Below, one piece after another: positions 16,378 through 24,707 of a stretch of 64,000 nucleotides of DNA. The translations under genes and the position numbers were made by a program. How positions within the stretch are numbered: position 1 is the first letter of the stretch; each line of letters opens with the position of its first letter. Below the pieces are notes generated by a model that saw only the letters and a list, made by a program, of their open reading frames with translations, made no database searches and was not told the DNA's origin. Source of the stretch: Alcanivorax quisquiliarum (lineage in GTDB: Bacteria; Pseudomonadota; Gammaproteobacteria; Pseudomonadales; Alcanivoracaceae); the NCBI RefSeq assembly GCF_023051175.1, contig NZ_JALKII010000007.1, positions 62,001-126,000 of the forward strand, in the 5' to 3' direction.

Positions 16378-16396
16378 ACACGCTGGTGCTGAACAC
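16367..16396 (+). repeat. Two 15-bp direct repeats across the patatin stop codon
   Basis: GCCAGTGCTGAACAC (16367-16381) and GCTGGTGCTGAACAC (16382-16396) match at 13 of 15 bases. The first contains the TGA stop (16375-16377); the second repeats TGA in frame at 16390-16392. Weaker CAGTG-containing echoes follow to about 16470. Confidence 0.8.
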
Positions 16397-16547
16397 CTTC
16401 ACCTTAAAGCGCCGAACCTGGCAGTGTGAAACCGGCCAGTGCAAAAAAGAGCAGTGCTGAACGGCGCAGCACCCGGCGCAGCTAGCGCGCCGGTGGCCAC
16501 GACGGTAGAGTCTTCGCCTTCCGGCCTGATTCGTGGGAATGTCGTTC

Positions 16548-17525
16548 ATGTCGTTGTCGTTATCCCGTTTGCTGCCTGACAAATTTACCCTGGCGCTGGT
16601 TGGCACCGTGGTGCTGGCAACATTGCTGCCGGCGCAGGGGCAAGTGAGCGAGGCGTTCGATGGCCTCACCATCGGCGCCATCGCGCTGCTGTTTTTTCTC
16701 CACGGTGCAAAACTGTCCCGTGAGGCCATTCTCGCCGGTGCATTGCACTGGCGCCTGCATCTGCTGATCTTTTCCCTCACGTTCCTGTTGTTTCCGGCGC
16801 TGGGTCTGGCGCTGAAGCCGGTGCTCGCGCCGCTGGTGACGCCGGAGCTGTATCTGGGTGTGTTGTTCATGTGCGCGCTGCCGGCCACGGTGCAATCCGC
16901 CATTGCCTTCACCTCGATTGCACGCGGCAATATTCCTGCGGCGGTGTGCAGCGCGTCGGCATCCAGTTTGCTGGGGATTTTCATTACCCCTTTTCTGGTG
17001 CAGCTATTGCTGGAAGTGCACGGCGATACCGGCTCGACGCTGGATGCGATTCAGAAAATCGTGCTGCAACTGCTGGTACCTTTTGTGGTGGGCCATCTGG
17101 CGCGTCGCTGGATCGGGGAATGGGTGGATCGCAATAAAGCCTGGTTGCGCTATGTCGATCAGATGTCGATCCTGCTGGTGGTCTATACCGCGTTCGGGCG
17201 GGCGGTGCTGGAAGGCTTGTGGCAGGCGGTGCCGGGGTCGGCATTGTTGGGGCTGTTTGTGATCTGTGTGGTGATACTGGCGCTGGTGCTGGGCATCAGT
17301 GTCTGGCTGGCGCGGTTGCTGGGCTTCAACAAGGAGGACGAGATAACGATTGTTTTCGGCGGCTCGAAAAAAAGCCTGGCCACCGGCGTGCCCATGGCAA
17401 ATGTGTTGTTCGCGGCGGGCACGGTCGGCAGTGTATTGCTGCCGATCATGATCTTCCATCAGCTGCAACTGATGGTTTGCGTGGTCATTGCCAACCGCTA
17501 CGCAAGGCGGACAGGCAAGACATAA
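16548..17525 (+). CDS. SBF-like bile acid:sodium symporter family protein (YfeH type)
   Basis: The 325-residue protein has about ten membrane helices and the SBF_like (PF13593) pattern, including LFFLHGAKLS, LPATVQSAIAFTSIARGN and FGGSKKSLATGVPMA. It probably takes up an organic anion with sodium; the substrate is unknown. Start choice is uncertain: ATG 16548 fits the family N-terminus and has GTGGGA about nine bases upstream, while GTG 16533 and ATG 16539 are in frame. Confidence 0.88.
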   Translation: MSLSLSRLLPDKFTLALVGTVVLATLLPAQGQVSEAFDGLTIGAIALLFFLHGAKLSREAILAGALHWRLHLLIFSLTFLLFPALGLALKPVLAPLVTPELYLGVLFMCALPATVQSAIAFTSIARGNIPAAVCSASASSLLGIFITPFLVQLLLEVHGDTGSTLDAIQKIVLQLLVPFVVGHLARRWIGEWVDRNKAWLRYVDQMSILLVVYTAFGRAVLEGLWQAVPGSALLGLFVICVVILALVLGISVWLARLLGFNKEDEITIVFGGSKKSLATGVPMANVLFAAGTVGSVLLPIMIFHQLQLMVCVVIANRYARRTGKT

Positions 17526-17972
17526 TGGTCCATCGTCGATTTCCGTCGAGCCATTTCCGATGTCCGCGAAAGCCTCGATGGGTGGTCCCGAATGCCGATC
17601 TTTTTTTGCTGCCCTCGCCCTTGTGAGACAAGCAAAGCGCAGAACAGCCGCAAGCTGGCCCGAAGGGTGAGCGAAGCGAATAAGGGGGCGGGAGAGCGAG
17701 CGACGAACTTCCAGCGGTCAGAATACCCGCTACATGTCGCATTACTTTCACTTACCTTCAGTGGAAACCTCTATAAAAATTCCACGACAATGGTAGTGTT
17801 CAACGGATGTCGGCAGCGACAGGATGCCGTGAAGTTGATTTTTCAGCCGCTACGCAAACAGGGCTAGCGCAGCAATGCTGCGGTTTTCAGCTTCATGGCA
17901 CCCGCTGTCCCGGGCTTTCCTTGCCCGTCCGGCACGGCGGCAGGTATACCGTGCCGGTTTTCCGTGGTGTCA
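17526..17972. other. Intergenic region, no gene recognised
   Basis: About 450 bp lie between the convergent SBF transporter and glyoxalase genes. The open frames here lack family features. A hairpin with GGCACGG and CCGTGCC arms followed by GGTTTT lies near 17933-17963 and could terminate plus-strand transcripts. Confidence 0.55.
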
Positions 17973-18524
17973 TCAGCCGGCGGCGCGCGCCTGTTTTTCC
18001 ATCATGTCGGCTTGCACGATTTCGATCCAGTAGCCATCCGGGTCCGTGATAAAAGCGACGCCCATCATTTTTCCCTCGTCCGGTTTTTTTACAAATGGCA
18101 CGCCAAGCTGCTGAAAACGCTCGCTGGCGGCATACACGTCCGGCACGGTAAAGCCGATGTGGCCAAAGCCACGCGGCTCCTGATTGCCATTGTGATAACT
18201 GAACGCGGCATCGTCTTCGGTGCCCCAGTTGTGGGTCAGCTCCAGCAGCGCCTCGCGGCCGAAGGTCCAGGTACTGCGGGCATGTGGGTCCGTGGGAATA
18301 TCTTTGGCGACGTCGTCATCGAGGCAGCCAAGAAAATACAGGCTGAACTTCATTTCCGGGAAATCCAGTTTGCGTACCAGGCGCAAGCCGAGCACACGGG
18401 TATAAAAATCCAGGCTGACGACGGGGTCTTTGATGCGCAGCATGGTCTGGGTAAAGCGATAGCGGGCGGTGATGGCATCCGGCTGCTCGCACAACCCCTC
18501 GGCCTGTTCAAAATGACGTGACAT
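17973..18524 (-). CDS. gloA: Lactoylglutathione lyase (glyoxalase I)
   Basis: The 183-residue protein converts the methylglyoxal-glutathione hemithioacetal to S-lactoylglutathione in the cytosol. It shows the glyoxalase I pattern: [45 protein letters not shown] and [13 protein letters not shown], containing the metal-ligand His/Glu positions. The length matches the eukaryote-like, zinc-type subfamily (about 180) rather than the short E. coli GloA (135). It is monocistronic. Confidence 0.95.
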   Translation of the reverse strand: MSRHFEQAEGLCEQPDAITARYRFTQTMLRIKDPVVSLDFYTRVLGLRLVRKLDFPEMKFSLYFLGCLDDDVAKDIPTDPHARSTWTFGREALLELTHNWGTEDDAAFSYHNGNQEPRGFGHIGFTVPDVYAASERFQQLGVPFVKKPDEGKMMGVAFITDPDGYWIEIVQADMMEKQARAAG

Positions 18525-18753
18525 GACGAAGGCTCCTGAAATGTTGGGTCACTGTTTTGCGGCCATTATACGGCAAATATGCAGCGGCACGGCCGCAGGC
18601 CCGATTCGCGGGAGCGTGACAGAGGTGGCGCTGCCAGACACGCACGCGCCGGGCGGGCAGTTGCGAGGGCCTGGCGGCCTGAGCTCGGGACGTGAGTTCC
18701 CCGGCTTTGTGACAGGTTATGCACTTTTTTACCTGATGGTGTGGGCGGGTGCG

Positions 18754-18781
18754 TTGTGCCGGTGGCGCACACTTCTATAAT
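18754..18781 (+). promoter_or_regulatory. Likely sigma70 promoter for the DUF3592 gene
   Basis: A perfect TATAAT (18776-18781) is preceded at 16 bp by TTGTGC (three of six). Transcription would start near 18788, about 27 bases before the ATG. Confidence 0.55.
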
Positions 18782-18814
18782 TCGCGGCAGGATCGGGTTT
18801 ACGGCGGATTATCC

Positions 18815-19510
18815 ATGCGAGCCATCAGGATCATTGGCACAATATTCGGCGTTGTCGGGGCGGGTGTGTTCGTGGCGGCGAGTGTGGCCGGGCTGAAAAC
18901 CTACCGTTTCGTCAGTGTCGCAGAGCGTGCGCAGGGGCGCGTGGTCGAGCTTGTGCAGCAGCCCGGTGGCGAGGGCGTGCGCTACGCGCCCAAGGTGGCC
19001 TTTGTGGCGGCCACCGGATTGGCCTACGAGATCATTTACGCCGTGGGGCGCAATACGCCGGCTTATGAAGTAGGTGATACGGCCACAGTGCTGTATCACC
19101 CGCACCGGCCTCTGGAGGCACATCTGGCGGGGGCGCAGGCGCTGTGGGCCCCGGCGCTGAGGCTCGGCGGGCTGGCGCTGGTGTTGGGCGGTGTTGCGCT
19201 GGGGGCGTTGGGCATGTTGTGGGCGCGACGACGGCGTGTCGCACGGTTGCGTGCTCGCGGGTGCCGGGTTGCCGCCGCTTTTCACGGTGTGGAGCGCAAC
19301 TTTGCGTTACAGATCAAGGGTCGCCATCCGTTTCGCGTGGTTGGCCAGTGGCAGGACCCGGCCACCGCCCGTGTTTACGTTTACCACAGTGAAAATCTCC
19401 GCGACGACCCCACCGATTTCATAGATCGTGCCAGCGTACCGGTCTTTATCGATCCCGCCGATCCGGGCTGTTACTACATGGATCTTTCCTTCCTGCCGCG
19501 CCTGAATTGA
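18815..19510 (+). CDS. DUF3592-type membrane protein
   Basis: The 231-residue protein has an N-terminal membrane helix (about 5-25), an extracytoplasmic segment with VEYRV-like strands (RFVSVAERAQGRVVELVQQ), a second helix (about 110-130) and a C-terminal domain ending PADPGCYYMDLSFLP. The spacing matches DUF3592 (PF12158), including the duplicated V-I-DP motif. Function unknown. The ATG at 18815 is preferred over upstream in-frame codons that lie inside the promoter. Confidence 0.8.
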   Translation: MRAIRIIGTIFGVVGAGVFVAASVAGLKTYRFVSVAERAQGRVVELVQQPGGEGVRYAPKVAFVAATGLAYEIIYAVGRNTPAYEVGDTATVLYHPHRPLEAHLAGAQALWAPALRLGGLALVLGGVALGALGMLWARRRRVARLRARGCRVAAAFHGVERNFALQIKGRHPFRVVGQWQDPATARVYVYHSENLRDDPTDFIDRASVPVFIDPADPGCYYMDLSFLPRLN

Positions 19511-19627
19511 TCGCTTCCTTCATCGCAACCGCCGGCCAGCTGGCATTCGCTGCCTCGCCATGTTTCGATGCGCCACACAGGCGCAGGTTTACGTAGCGCC
19601 ATATAGCCGGAGCGCGGGGGAGTTTGC

Positions 19628-20446
19628 ATGTTGTCTGTCAGCTTTGGGCCGCTGGTGATGTCGGCGCAACGTGGCCTGTTCGTGGTGGCGATGCTGGTGG
19701 CATTGACGGTGGCGATCTATCTGGCGCGCCAACGGCGGGTGCCGGTGGCGGATGCGGTGTTGTCGGTAATCGGCTGGGGCGTGATCGGAGCGCGGCTGGT
19801 GTTTGTGGCGCGCTATGCCGATCTTTATCTGGCTGCGCCGTTGTCCATGCTGGATATCCGCGATGGCGGCTTTGATCCGATCGGTGGCCTGCTGGCCGCA
19901 GCGCTGTGTGCCGGCTGGCTGATGGCACGGCGGCCGCCACTGCGGCGGCCGCTATCGTTTGCTCTGGCGGCGGGCGCCGGCAGCTGGCTGGCCGCCAGTG
20001 CGGCCTTCATGCTGCTTGAAAACAGCGCCAGAGAAATGCCGCCGGCGCCGCTGACCACAATGAGCGGCGCCGCTGCATCATTGCCGGCGCGGCACGACGG
20101 GCGGCCGATGGTGGTGAACCTGTGGGCGACCTGGTGCCCGCCGTGCCGGCGCGAAATGCCGGTGCTGGAAGCGGCGCAGCAGGCGCACCCGCAGGTGCAG
20201 TTCGTGTTCGTCAATCAGCGCGAGCCGGTATGGACAGTGCAGCAGTTTCTCACCGGCCAGCAACTGCGCCTGAGCAATGTGCTGCTTGATTCTCAGGGCG
20301 CGCTGGGCGCCCATGTGGGTTCGTCGGCGCTGCCCACGACGCTGTTTTATGATGCAGACGGCAATCTGGTAGACAGCCACCTTGGCGAAGTGTCAGCGGC
20401 GACGTTGCAGCATGCAATGCGCTATTTTGCCGAGCGCGAACCCTGA
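19628..20446 (+). CDS. Membrane-bound TlpA-like thioredoxin with Lgt-like membrane module
   Basis: The 272-residue protein has about four N-terminal membrane helices (residues 10-130), with the pattern VIGWGVIGARLVFV and DGGFDPIGGLLAA recalling part of prolipoprotein diacylglyceryl transferase. A periplasmic thioredoxin domain follows, with redox motif WATWCPPC (about 159-166) and cis-Pro around ALPTTLF. It probably reduces periplasmic disulfides. The partial Lgt-like segment lacks the conserved catalytic region as far as I can see, so acyl transfer is unlikely. It converges on the PLD gene with a 7-bp gap. Confidence 0.82.
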   Translation: MLSVSFGPLVMSAQRGLFVVAMLVALTVAIYLARQRRVPVADAVLSVIGWGVIGARLVFVARYADLYLAAPLSMLDIRDGGFDPIGGLLAAALCAGWLMARRPPLRRPLSFALAAGAGSWLAASAAFMLLENSAREMPPAPLTTMSGAAASLPARHDGRPMVVNLWATWCPPCRREMPVLEAAQQAHPQVQFVFVNQREPVWTVQQFLTGQQLRLSNVLLDSQGALGAHVGSSALPTTLFYDADGNLVDSHLGEVSAATLQHAMRYFAEREP

Positions 20447-20453
20447 CAACCGA

Positions 20454-21899
20454 TCAGAACGACGACCAGCCAGTGCCTTCCATGAAGCGATACAGCCAGT
20501 AGCGCAGCGTCGATTCATCCGCATAGGCGGCATATTCGAGGCTGTAGGTCACCTCGTCGGTGTTGTGCCAGCGACGCTGGAACATCTCTTCGGCTTTCTG
20601 TATCAGTGGATGGGCGAGTGGCGCCCGCAGCTGGACGTTGGTCTCCAGGTTCAGATCATTCAGATTGCGGCGGGTGAAATTTGCCGAGCCGAGCAGCAGC
20701 TCGGCGTCGCCACTTTGCCGCAACACGAGCATCAGCTTGGCGTGGCATTGCTCGCCGCTGGTGTTGCACCAGCGCACGGGTACCCCGCCGCGATGCAAGG
20801 CGGAGGCCAGCTGGCGGTTGGGCACCCCGTTTTTCTGGCGGCCGAAGGCATCCTTGTTCGGATCCAGCAGCACTCGCAGGGCCACCCCGCGATCCGCTGC
20901 ATCAAGCAGCGCTTTCAACAGCGGCCGGTGAGAAAAATAAAACACGTCGATATAAATCCGGTCGCCCGCCCGGGTTTGTTCCACCGCTGTCAGCAGCGCA
21001 GCGCCGATACGGCCCTCGGTAACAATGCGCAGGCTGGCCGCCGCTTGTGGCGCGGCCTCGGCGGCGGCCAGCGGTGCGGGAAAATCATCCAGGGGAATAT
21101 CCGGGGCAGAGAAGCGCACCACCGCCAGCTCCGTCTCCAGCAGATCCAGCGCGGCCGGCCCGGTAAAACGCAGTGCCACGTTGCCATGCGCGCTGCTGCC
21201 GTCATGCGGGTTGGCGGAGGCCACCACCGCCGCCCAGCTGTCGCCATGATCCACCACTATCGTCTTGCGGTGGTTGGCCTTGAAGTTCAACAGGCTGAGA
21301 TAAGTGCGCAGCGTGACTTTGCCGGGGCCGACCGGATTCGGCAGCCAGCCACCGCTGTCACTGTTGCCAAACCATTGGCAGCACAGCCGCCACAGCGCCG
21401 ACCAGCTCGGGTTGGAATCCGGCAGCGCAGTCAGATCCGTCACCACCACGTCCACGCCGGCGGCTCGCAATGCATCCAGATGCGGCGCAGCCATGCCGCC
21501 GTAAAGAATATTGAAAGGATCGGTAATGACGATGATGCGCAAGCCCGGCACGGCTGCCTTGCGCGCCAGCAAGCGCTGGGTCAGCTCCGCAGACAAGGCG
21601 CGGTGCAGCTCCGGTGGCTCGCCCTGAAAATCGTTGTAGAGAAACATGTCCAACACGATCAGCTGCTGCGCCTGATCGACCAGCTGGAAAATCTCGTCGA
21701 AAATGTGCTGCTGAATCTGCCGTTCACCGTCACTGCGGCGCACGCCGGTGTAGTCAATCAGCAGTTCGGCGCCTTCCAGCGCACGAGGCGGGGTGGCGAC
21801 GCTCATGCCGGCGGGTAGCGAGCGGCAGCCATGCAGGGTGCTCAGGCCGAGCAGCAACGCGACAAAAACGGCGAGAGAACGAATCACGAAAGGCATCAT
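20454..21899 (-). CDS. Phospholipase D / cardiolipin synthase-like lipoprotein
   Basis: The 481-residue protein has a lipoprotein signal (hydrophobic stretch then LHGC) and two PLD domains. The first HKD motif is complete (NHRKTIVVD); the second keeps HxK (CHAKLMLVL) and the GSANFTRRN follow-up but has Leu where the Asp is expected. It is likely anchored in the cell envelope and acts on phospholipid, perhaps as a transferase. The start is one of two adjacent ATGs (21899 or 21896), with no strong Shine-Dalgarno sequence. It is divergent from the small membrane-protein gene. Confidence 0.85.
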   Translation of the reverse strand: MMPFVIRSLAVFVALLLGLSTLHGCRSLPAGMSVATPPRALEGAELLIDYTGVRRSDGERQIQQHIFDEIFQLVDQAQQLIVLDMFLYNDFQGEPPELHRALSAELTQRLLARKAAVPGLRIIVITDPFNILYGGMAAPHLDALRAAGVDVVVTDLTALPDSNPSWSALWRLCCQWFGNSDSGGWLPNPVGPGKVTLRTYLSLLNFKANHRKTIVVDHGDSWAAVVASANPHDGSSAHGNVALRFTGPAALDLLETELAVVRFSAPDIPLDDFPAPLAAAEAAPQAAASLRIVTEGRIGAALLTAVEQTRAGDRIYIDVFYFSHRPLLKALLDAADRGVALRVLLDPNKDAFGRQKNGVPNRQLASALHRGGVPVRWCNTSGEQCHAKLMLVLRQSGDAELLLGSANFTRRNLNDLNLETNVQLRAPLAHPLIQKAEEMFQRRWHNTDEVTYSLEYAAYADESTLRYWLYRFMEGTGWSSF

Positions 21900-22017
21900 G
21901 GCAAGGCTCGGCAGCAGCGCAGTTGCGCGTAGCGTAGCCAGCCTGAGCGCTACAGCGCAATGACAGCGGCTGTTATGCTGCGCATCAATCTGACAATCAC
22001 AGCGGAGGAGTGCTTTG

Positions 22018-22326
22018 ATGGCCGGCATTTTGATGGGCGTGATATTGCTGGGGTGGGCGGCGCTGGAAGCTGCACGAGCGTTATTGGGCCTGGCTGGCCT
22101 GGCCGCGCCATGGCAGCGCCGGCTGCTGGTGCCGGCGGTGGTGTGGCTGGTGGGGAGTTTGCTATTGCTGGCCTGGGTGCCGGGCACGCAGCTGCTTGAG
22201 CAAGGCCACCGGCAAGCGCTGCTCGGCAGTCTGGCACTGCTGGCGCTGGTGTGTGCGGTATCGCCTCTGGTTCATGCCTGGCAGCGCTGGGCTCAACAGA
22301 CGGTTAACACGCGCAACAGTTCGTAA
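22018..22326 (+). CDS. Small membrane protein, unknown
   Basis: The 102-residue product has three hydrophobic segments (about 3-25, 38-58, 68-88) and no motif I recognise. Translation is well supported by GGAGGAG seven bases before the ATG. Its stop codon TAA lies in the first of three 11-bp repeats. It is encoded between divergent PLD and downstream hydrolase genes. Confidence 0.7.
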   Translation: MAGILMGVILLGWAALEAARALLGLAGLAAPWQRRLLVPAVVWLVGSLLLLAWVPGTQLLEQGHRQALLGSLALLALVCAVSPLVHAWQRWAQQTVNTRNSS

Positions 22327-22347
22327 ACAGTTCGCGGACAGTTCTGG
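22315..22347 (+). repeat. Three 11-bp direct repeats across a stop codon
   Basis: Units AACAGTTCGTA, AACAGTTCGCG and GACAGTTCTGG follow each other with exact 11-bp spacing. The TAA stop of the small membrane-protein gene (22324-22326) straddles units 1 and 2; the repeats run from coding into non-coding sequence. Confidence 0.85.
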
Positions 22348-22442
22348 CACAGTCGTGCCGACAAATTGGTGGTTAAGTTGGCAATCGGATGCCTGCGGCG
22401 TACAGGCATCGCACATTACAACAATTCACCGGGATGATTGTC

Positions 22443-24530
22443 ATGAGCTGCCCGCTTTGCCTTGCCCGCCGAGGTTGGCTGCTGCTGTGTGCAGTGCTGC
22501 TGAGCTTGTCACTGATTGCGTGCGGAGGCAGCAGCTCGTCCGCACCGCCCGCAGGCCAGCCCGGCCCCGGCACACCCGAGCCGGAAGAGCCTGAACCGGG
22601 CGCGCCAGAGCCGCCGCGCATGTTGCGGCCGCTGCCGACCAGCCAGGCGGCCGGCCCGGCGGCCAGCTGTGAGCAAGGCGAGCACCTGGAGGGCGGCCGC
22701 AGTTATCGGGTATCAATGCCGTCGCGCATTGATGGCGCGGCCATTGTGTTTCAGGTTTTCGAGCCGCGCACTGTCGATTGCCGGGCTCGGCATCCGCTGA
22801 TTCTCGAAGGGCATGGCTTTGCCGGCTCGCGGCAAACCGCGGCGGGCAGCAGCTTCTCCGCGCCGATTGCGCAGCTCACCGAGGCCGGCTACGCGGTGAT
22901 CAGCATCGATCAGCGCGGCCATGGTGAAAGTGGCGGCACGGTTCGCGTGATGACGCCCGATTTCGAGGGGCAGGATCTGATCCAGATCGTCGACTGGGCG
23001 CAGGTGCATCTGGATTACCTTGCCTATGCGCCCAACCATACTGGCGCGCAAAACCTGCTGCTGGGTGCGGTGGGCGCCAGCTACGGTGGCGGCTTTCAAT
23101 ATATGCTCTACAGCATGGACCCGGATCAGCGGCTGGATGCGCTGGTGCCCCACATCACCTGGCACGATCTCAGCTACAGCCTGAGCCCCGGCAATACGGT
23201 GAAATCCTATTGGGGCCTGGTGCTGGCGGCGATGGGTGATGTGCGCACCGGGTTGTCGATGGACCCGCTGCTGCGCGCCACGCTGGTGGAATCTGCCGTG
23301 GCCAATGTGATGCCGGCCTCGGCACAGGATTTTCTCAGCTACAGCGGCCTGGCTTACAGTTGCAGCAACCCGCGAGGTTTGCAGCTGCTGTCGGCGCCCG
23401 GCACGGGCGATTATGTGCTGGATCCGCTGATGCAGCTGCTCGGGCCACTGACCGGCGGCAGTCGCTACATGGTGCAGCAACCGCGCGGTGAGCTGTACCC
23501 GATCGACGTGTTGATGTTCCAGGGTTTTCGCGATTCGCTGTTCACGTTCAATGAAGCATTTGCCAACTACCAGTGCCTGAAGGCGCAGGGCGGTGATGTG
23601 CGCCTGCTGACGTATCCTTTCGGCCATCATTATCTTTCACCCAATGCGGGCTTCGTGCTGGAGACCGCGCAGAACCTGCCGACTTTTCTCGGTGCCTTGC
23701 CTGATCTTGCACAAGGGAGCCTGGATGCGTTTGCCAGTTGTGGTGAAGTGGATGCCGCCAGTGCCACAATCGCCTGGTTTGACGAAAAGCTGCGCGGGCG
23801 GGGCAATGCCGATGACGTCATTACCTCTGGCCAGGATATATGCCTGACCATGACCTACGGCGATGCGGTAACCGTGCCGGACGTCACCGTCGGTGGCCAG
23901 CCCGTCGCGCTTGACGGGCCGGGCGGCCTGCCGGTGACAGCGCGCTCCGGCGCAGCAGGGGCACTGCCCACGCTGGTCAGCCTGGGCAGTGTGACCGAAG
24001 AAGCGGTGCTGGCCGGCATCCCGACGCTGTCAGTCACACTCACTGATCCGCTGGCGGTGCTCGACCCGCTTGAAGAAGTGTTGCTTGATCCGTTGCTGTG
24101 CAACGACATCATCAGCGGCCTGCTCGGGCCATTGGTGAACATGCTTCGTTGCGGTGAAGAAACGCCGCCGCTGCTGGTGCTCAAGGGCGAGGATGTGATC
24201 CTGTTCGCCGGCATCGGCGTGTTGCGAGCGGCGCTGCTGCCGGAGCTGCCCTTACCGCTGCCCGTGCCCGAGCTGATTGATGAGCAGGTCTATCCATTGC
24301 GCGGCATCGGCCAACATGAGGTGATGCTGGAGGGCATCGCCGAACGGTTGCAGCCGGGCGATCAGTTGTTCCTGATGCTCTATGGTGTGCACCCGACTTA
24401 TGTCGGCACTTTTTCACGTGATTTGCTGAGCATTATCGTAGAGGTGGAGGGCACGGTGCAGCTGCCGCTGCTGACGGCCGATGGCCGCAGTGCGTTGCCC
24501 GAAAATGCCCTGGCGCCACCGCTGCCGTGA
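22443..24530 (+). CDS. Secreted alpha/beta-hydrolase lipoprotein (S15/CocE-like)
   Basis: The 695-residue protein begins with a lipoprotein signal (LSLIAC then GGSSSS) and a Pro/Glu linker. The hydrolase domain has LEGHGFAGS, ISIDQRGHGESGG and the nucleophile elbow GASYGGG; a likely catalytic His is in YPFGHHYLSP. About 250 C-terminal residues form a separate beta-rich domain of unknown role. It is probably a surface esterase, lipase or peptidase. The ATG at 22443 is chosen for the signal peptide; ATG 22389 is in frame upstream but adds an unrelated stretch. Confidence 0.85.
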   Translation: MSCPLCLARRGWLLLCAVLLSLSLIACGGSSSSAPPAGQPGPGTPEPEEPEPGAPEPPRMLRPLPTSQAAGPAASCEQGEHLEGGRSYRVSMPSRIDGAAIVFQVFEPRTVDCRARHPLILEGHGFAGSRQTAAGSSFSAPIAQLTEAGYAVISIDQRGHGESGGTVRVMTPDFEGQDLIQIVDWAQVHLDYLAYAPNHTGAQNLLLGAVGASYGGGFQYMLYSMDPDQRLDALVPHITWHDLSYSLSPGNTVKSYWGLVLAAMGDVRTGLSMDPLLRATLVESAVANVMPASAQDFLSYSGLAYSCSNPRGLQLLSAPGTGDYVLDPLMQLLGPLTGGSRYMVQQPRGELYPIDVLMFQGFRDSLFTFNEAFANYQCLKAQGGDVRLLTYPFGHHYLSPNAGFVLETAQNLPTFLGALPDLAQGSLDAFASCGEVDAASATIAWFDEKLRGRGNADDVITSGQDICLTMTYGDAVTVPDVTVGGQPVALDGPGGLPVTARSGAAGALPTLVSLGSVTEEAVLAGIPTLSVTLTDPLAVLDPLEEVLLDPLLCNDIISGLLGPLVNMLRCGEETPPLLVLKGEDVILFAGIGVLRAALLPELPLPLPVPELIDEQVYPLRGIGQHEVMLEGIAERLQPGDQLFLMLYGVHPTYVGTFSRDLLSIIVEVEGTVQLPLLTADGRSALPENALAPPLP

Positions 24531-24607
24531 GCAGGTGCCGGAGGCGGCGCGAGCGGCAACGCCGCAAGGCGATCAATAGTCGAGACGGGCGAGAAAATGA
24601 AATCGCG

Positions 24608-24668
24608 CTGTTTTTTTGCTCGATTTTTTTGCTCAATTTTTTGCTTGATTATTCGCTCGATTTTTTTC
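24608..24668. repeat. AT-rich 12-13-bp tandem repeats
   Basis: GCTCGA, GCTCAA, GCTTGA and GCTCGA occur at 24618, 24631, 24643 and 24655, each separated by T-runs. On the minus strand the unit is about AATCGAGCAAAAAA. The block lies between the ends of the hydrolase gene and convergent fabY. The T-runs could help terminate plus-strand transcripts. Confidence 0.8.
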
Positions 24669-24707
24669 GCCCACCGCCCACTGATTGCGGCCTGCCGCTA
24701 GCCGTGA

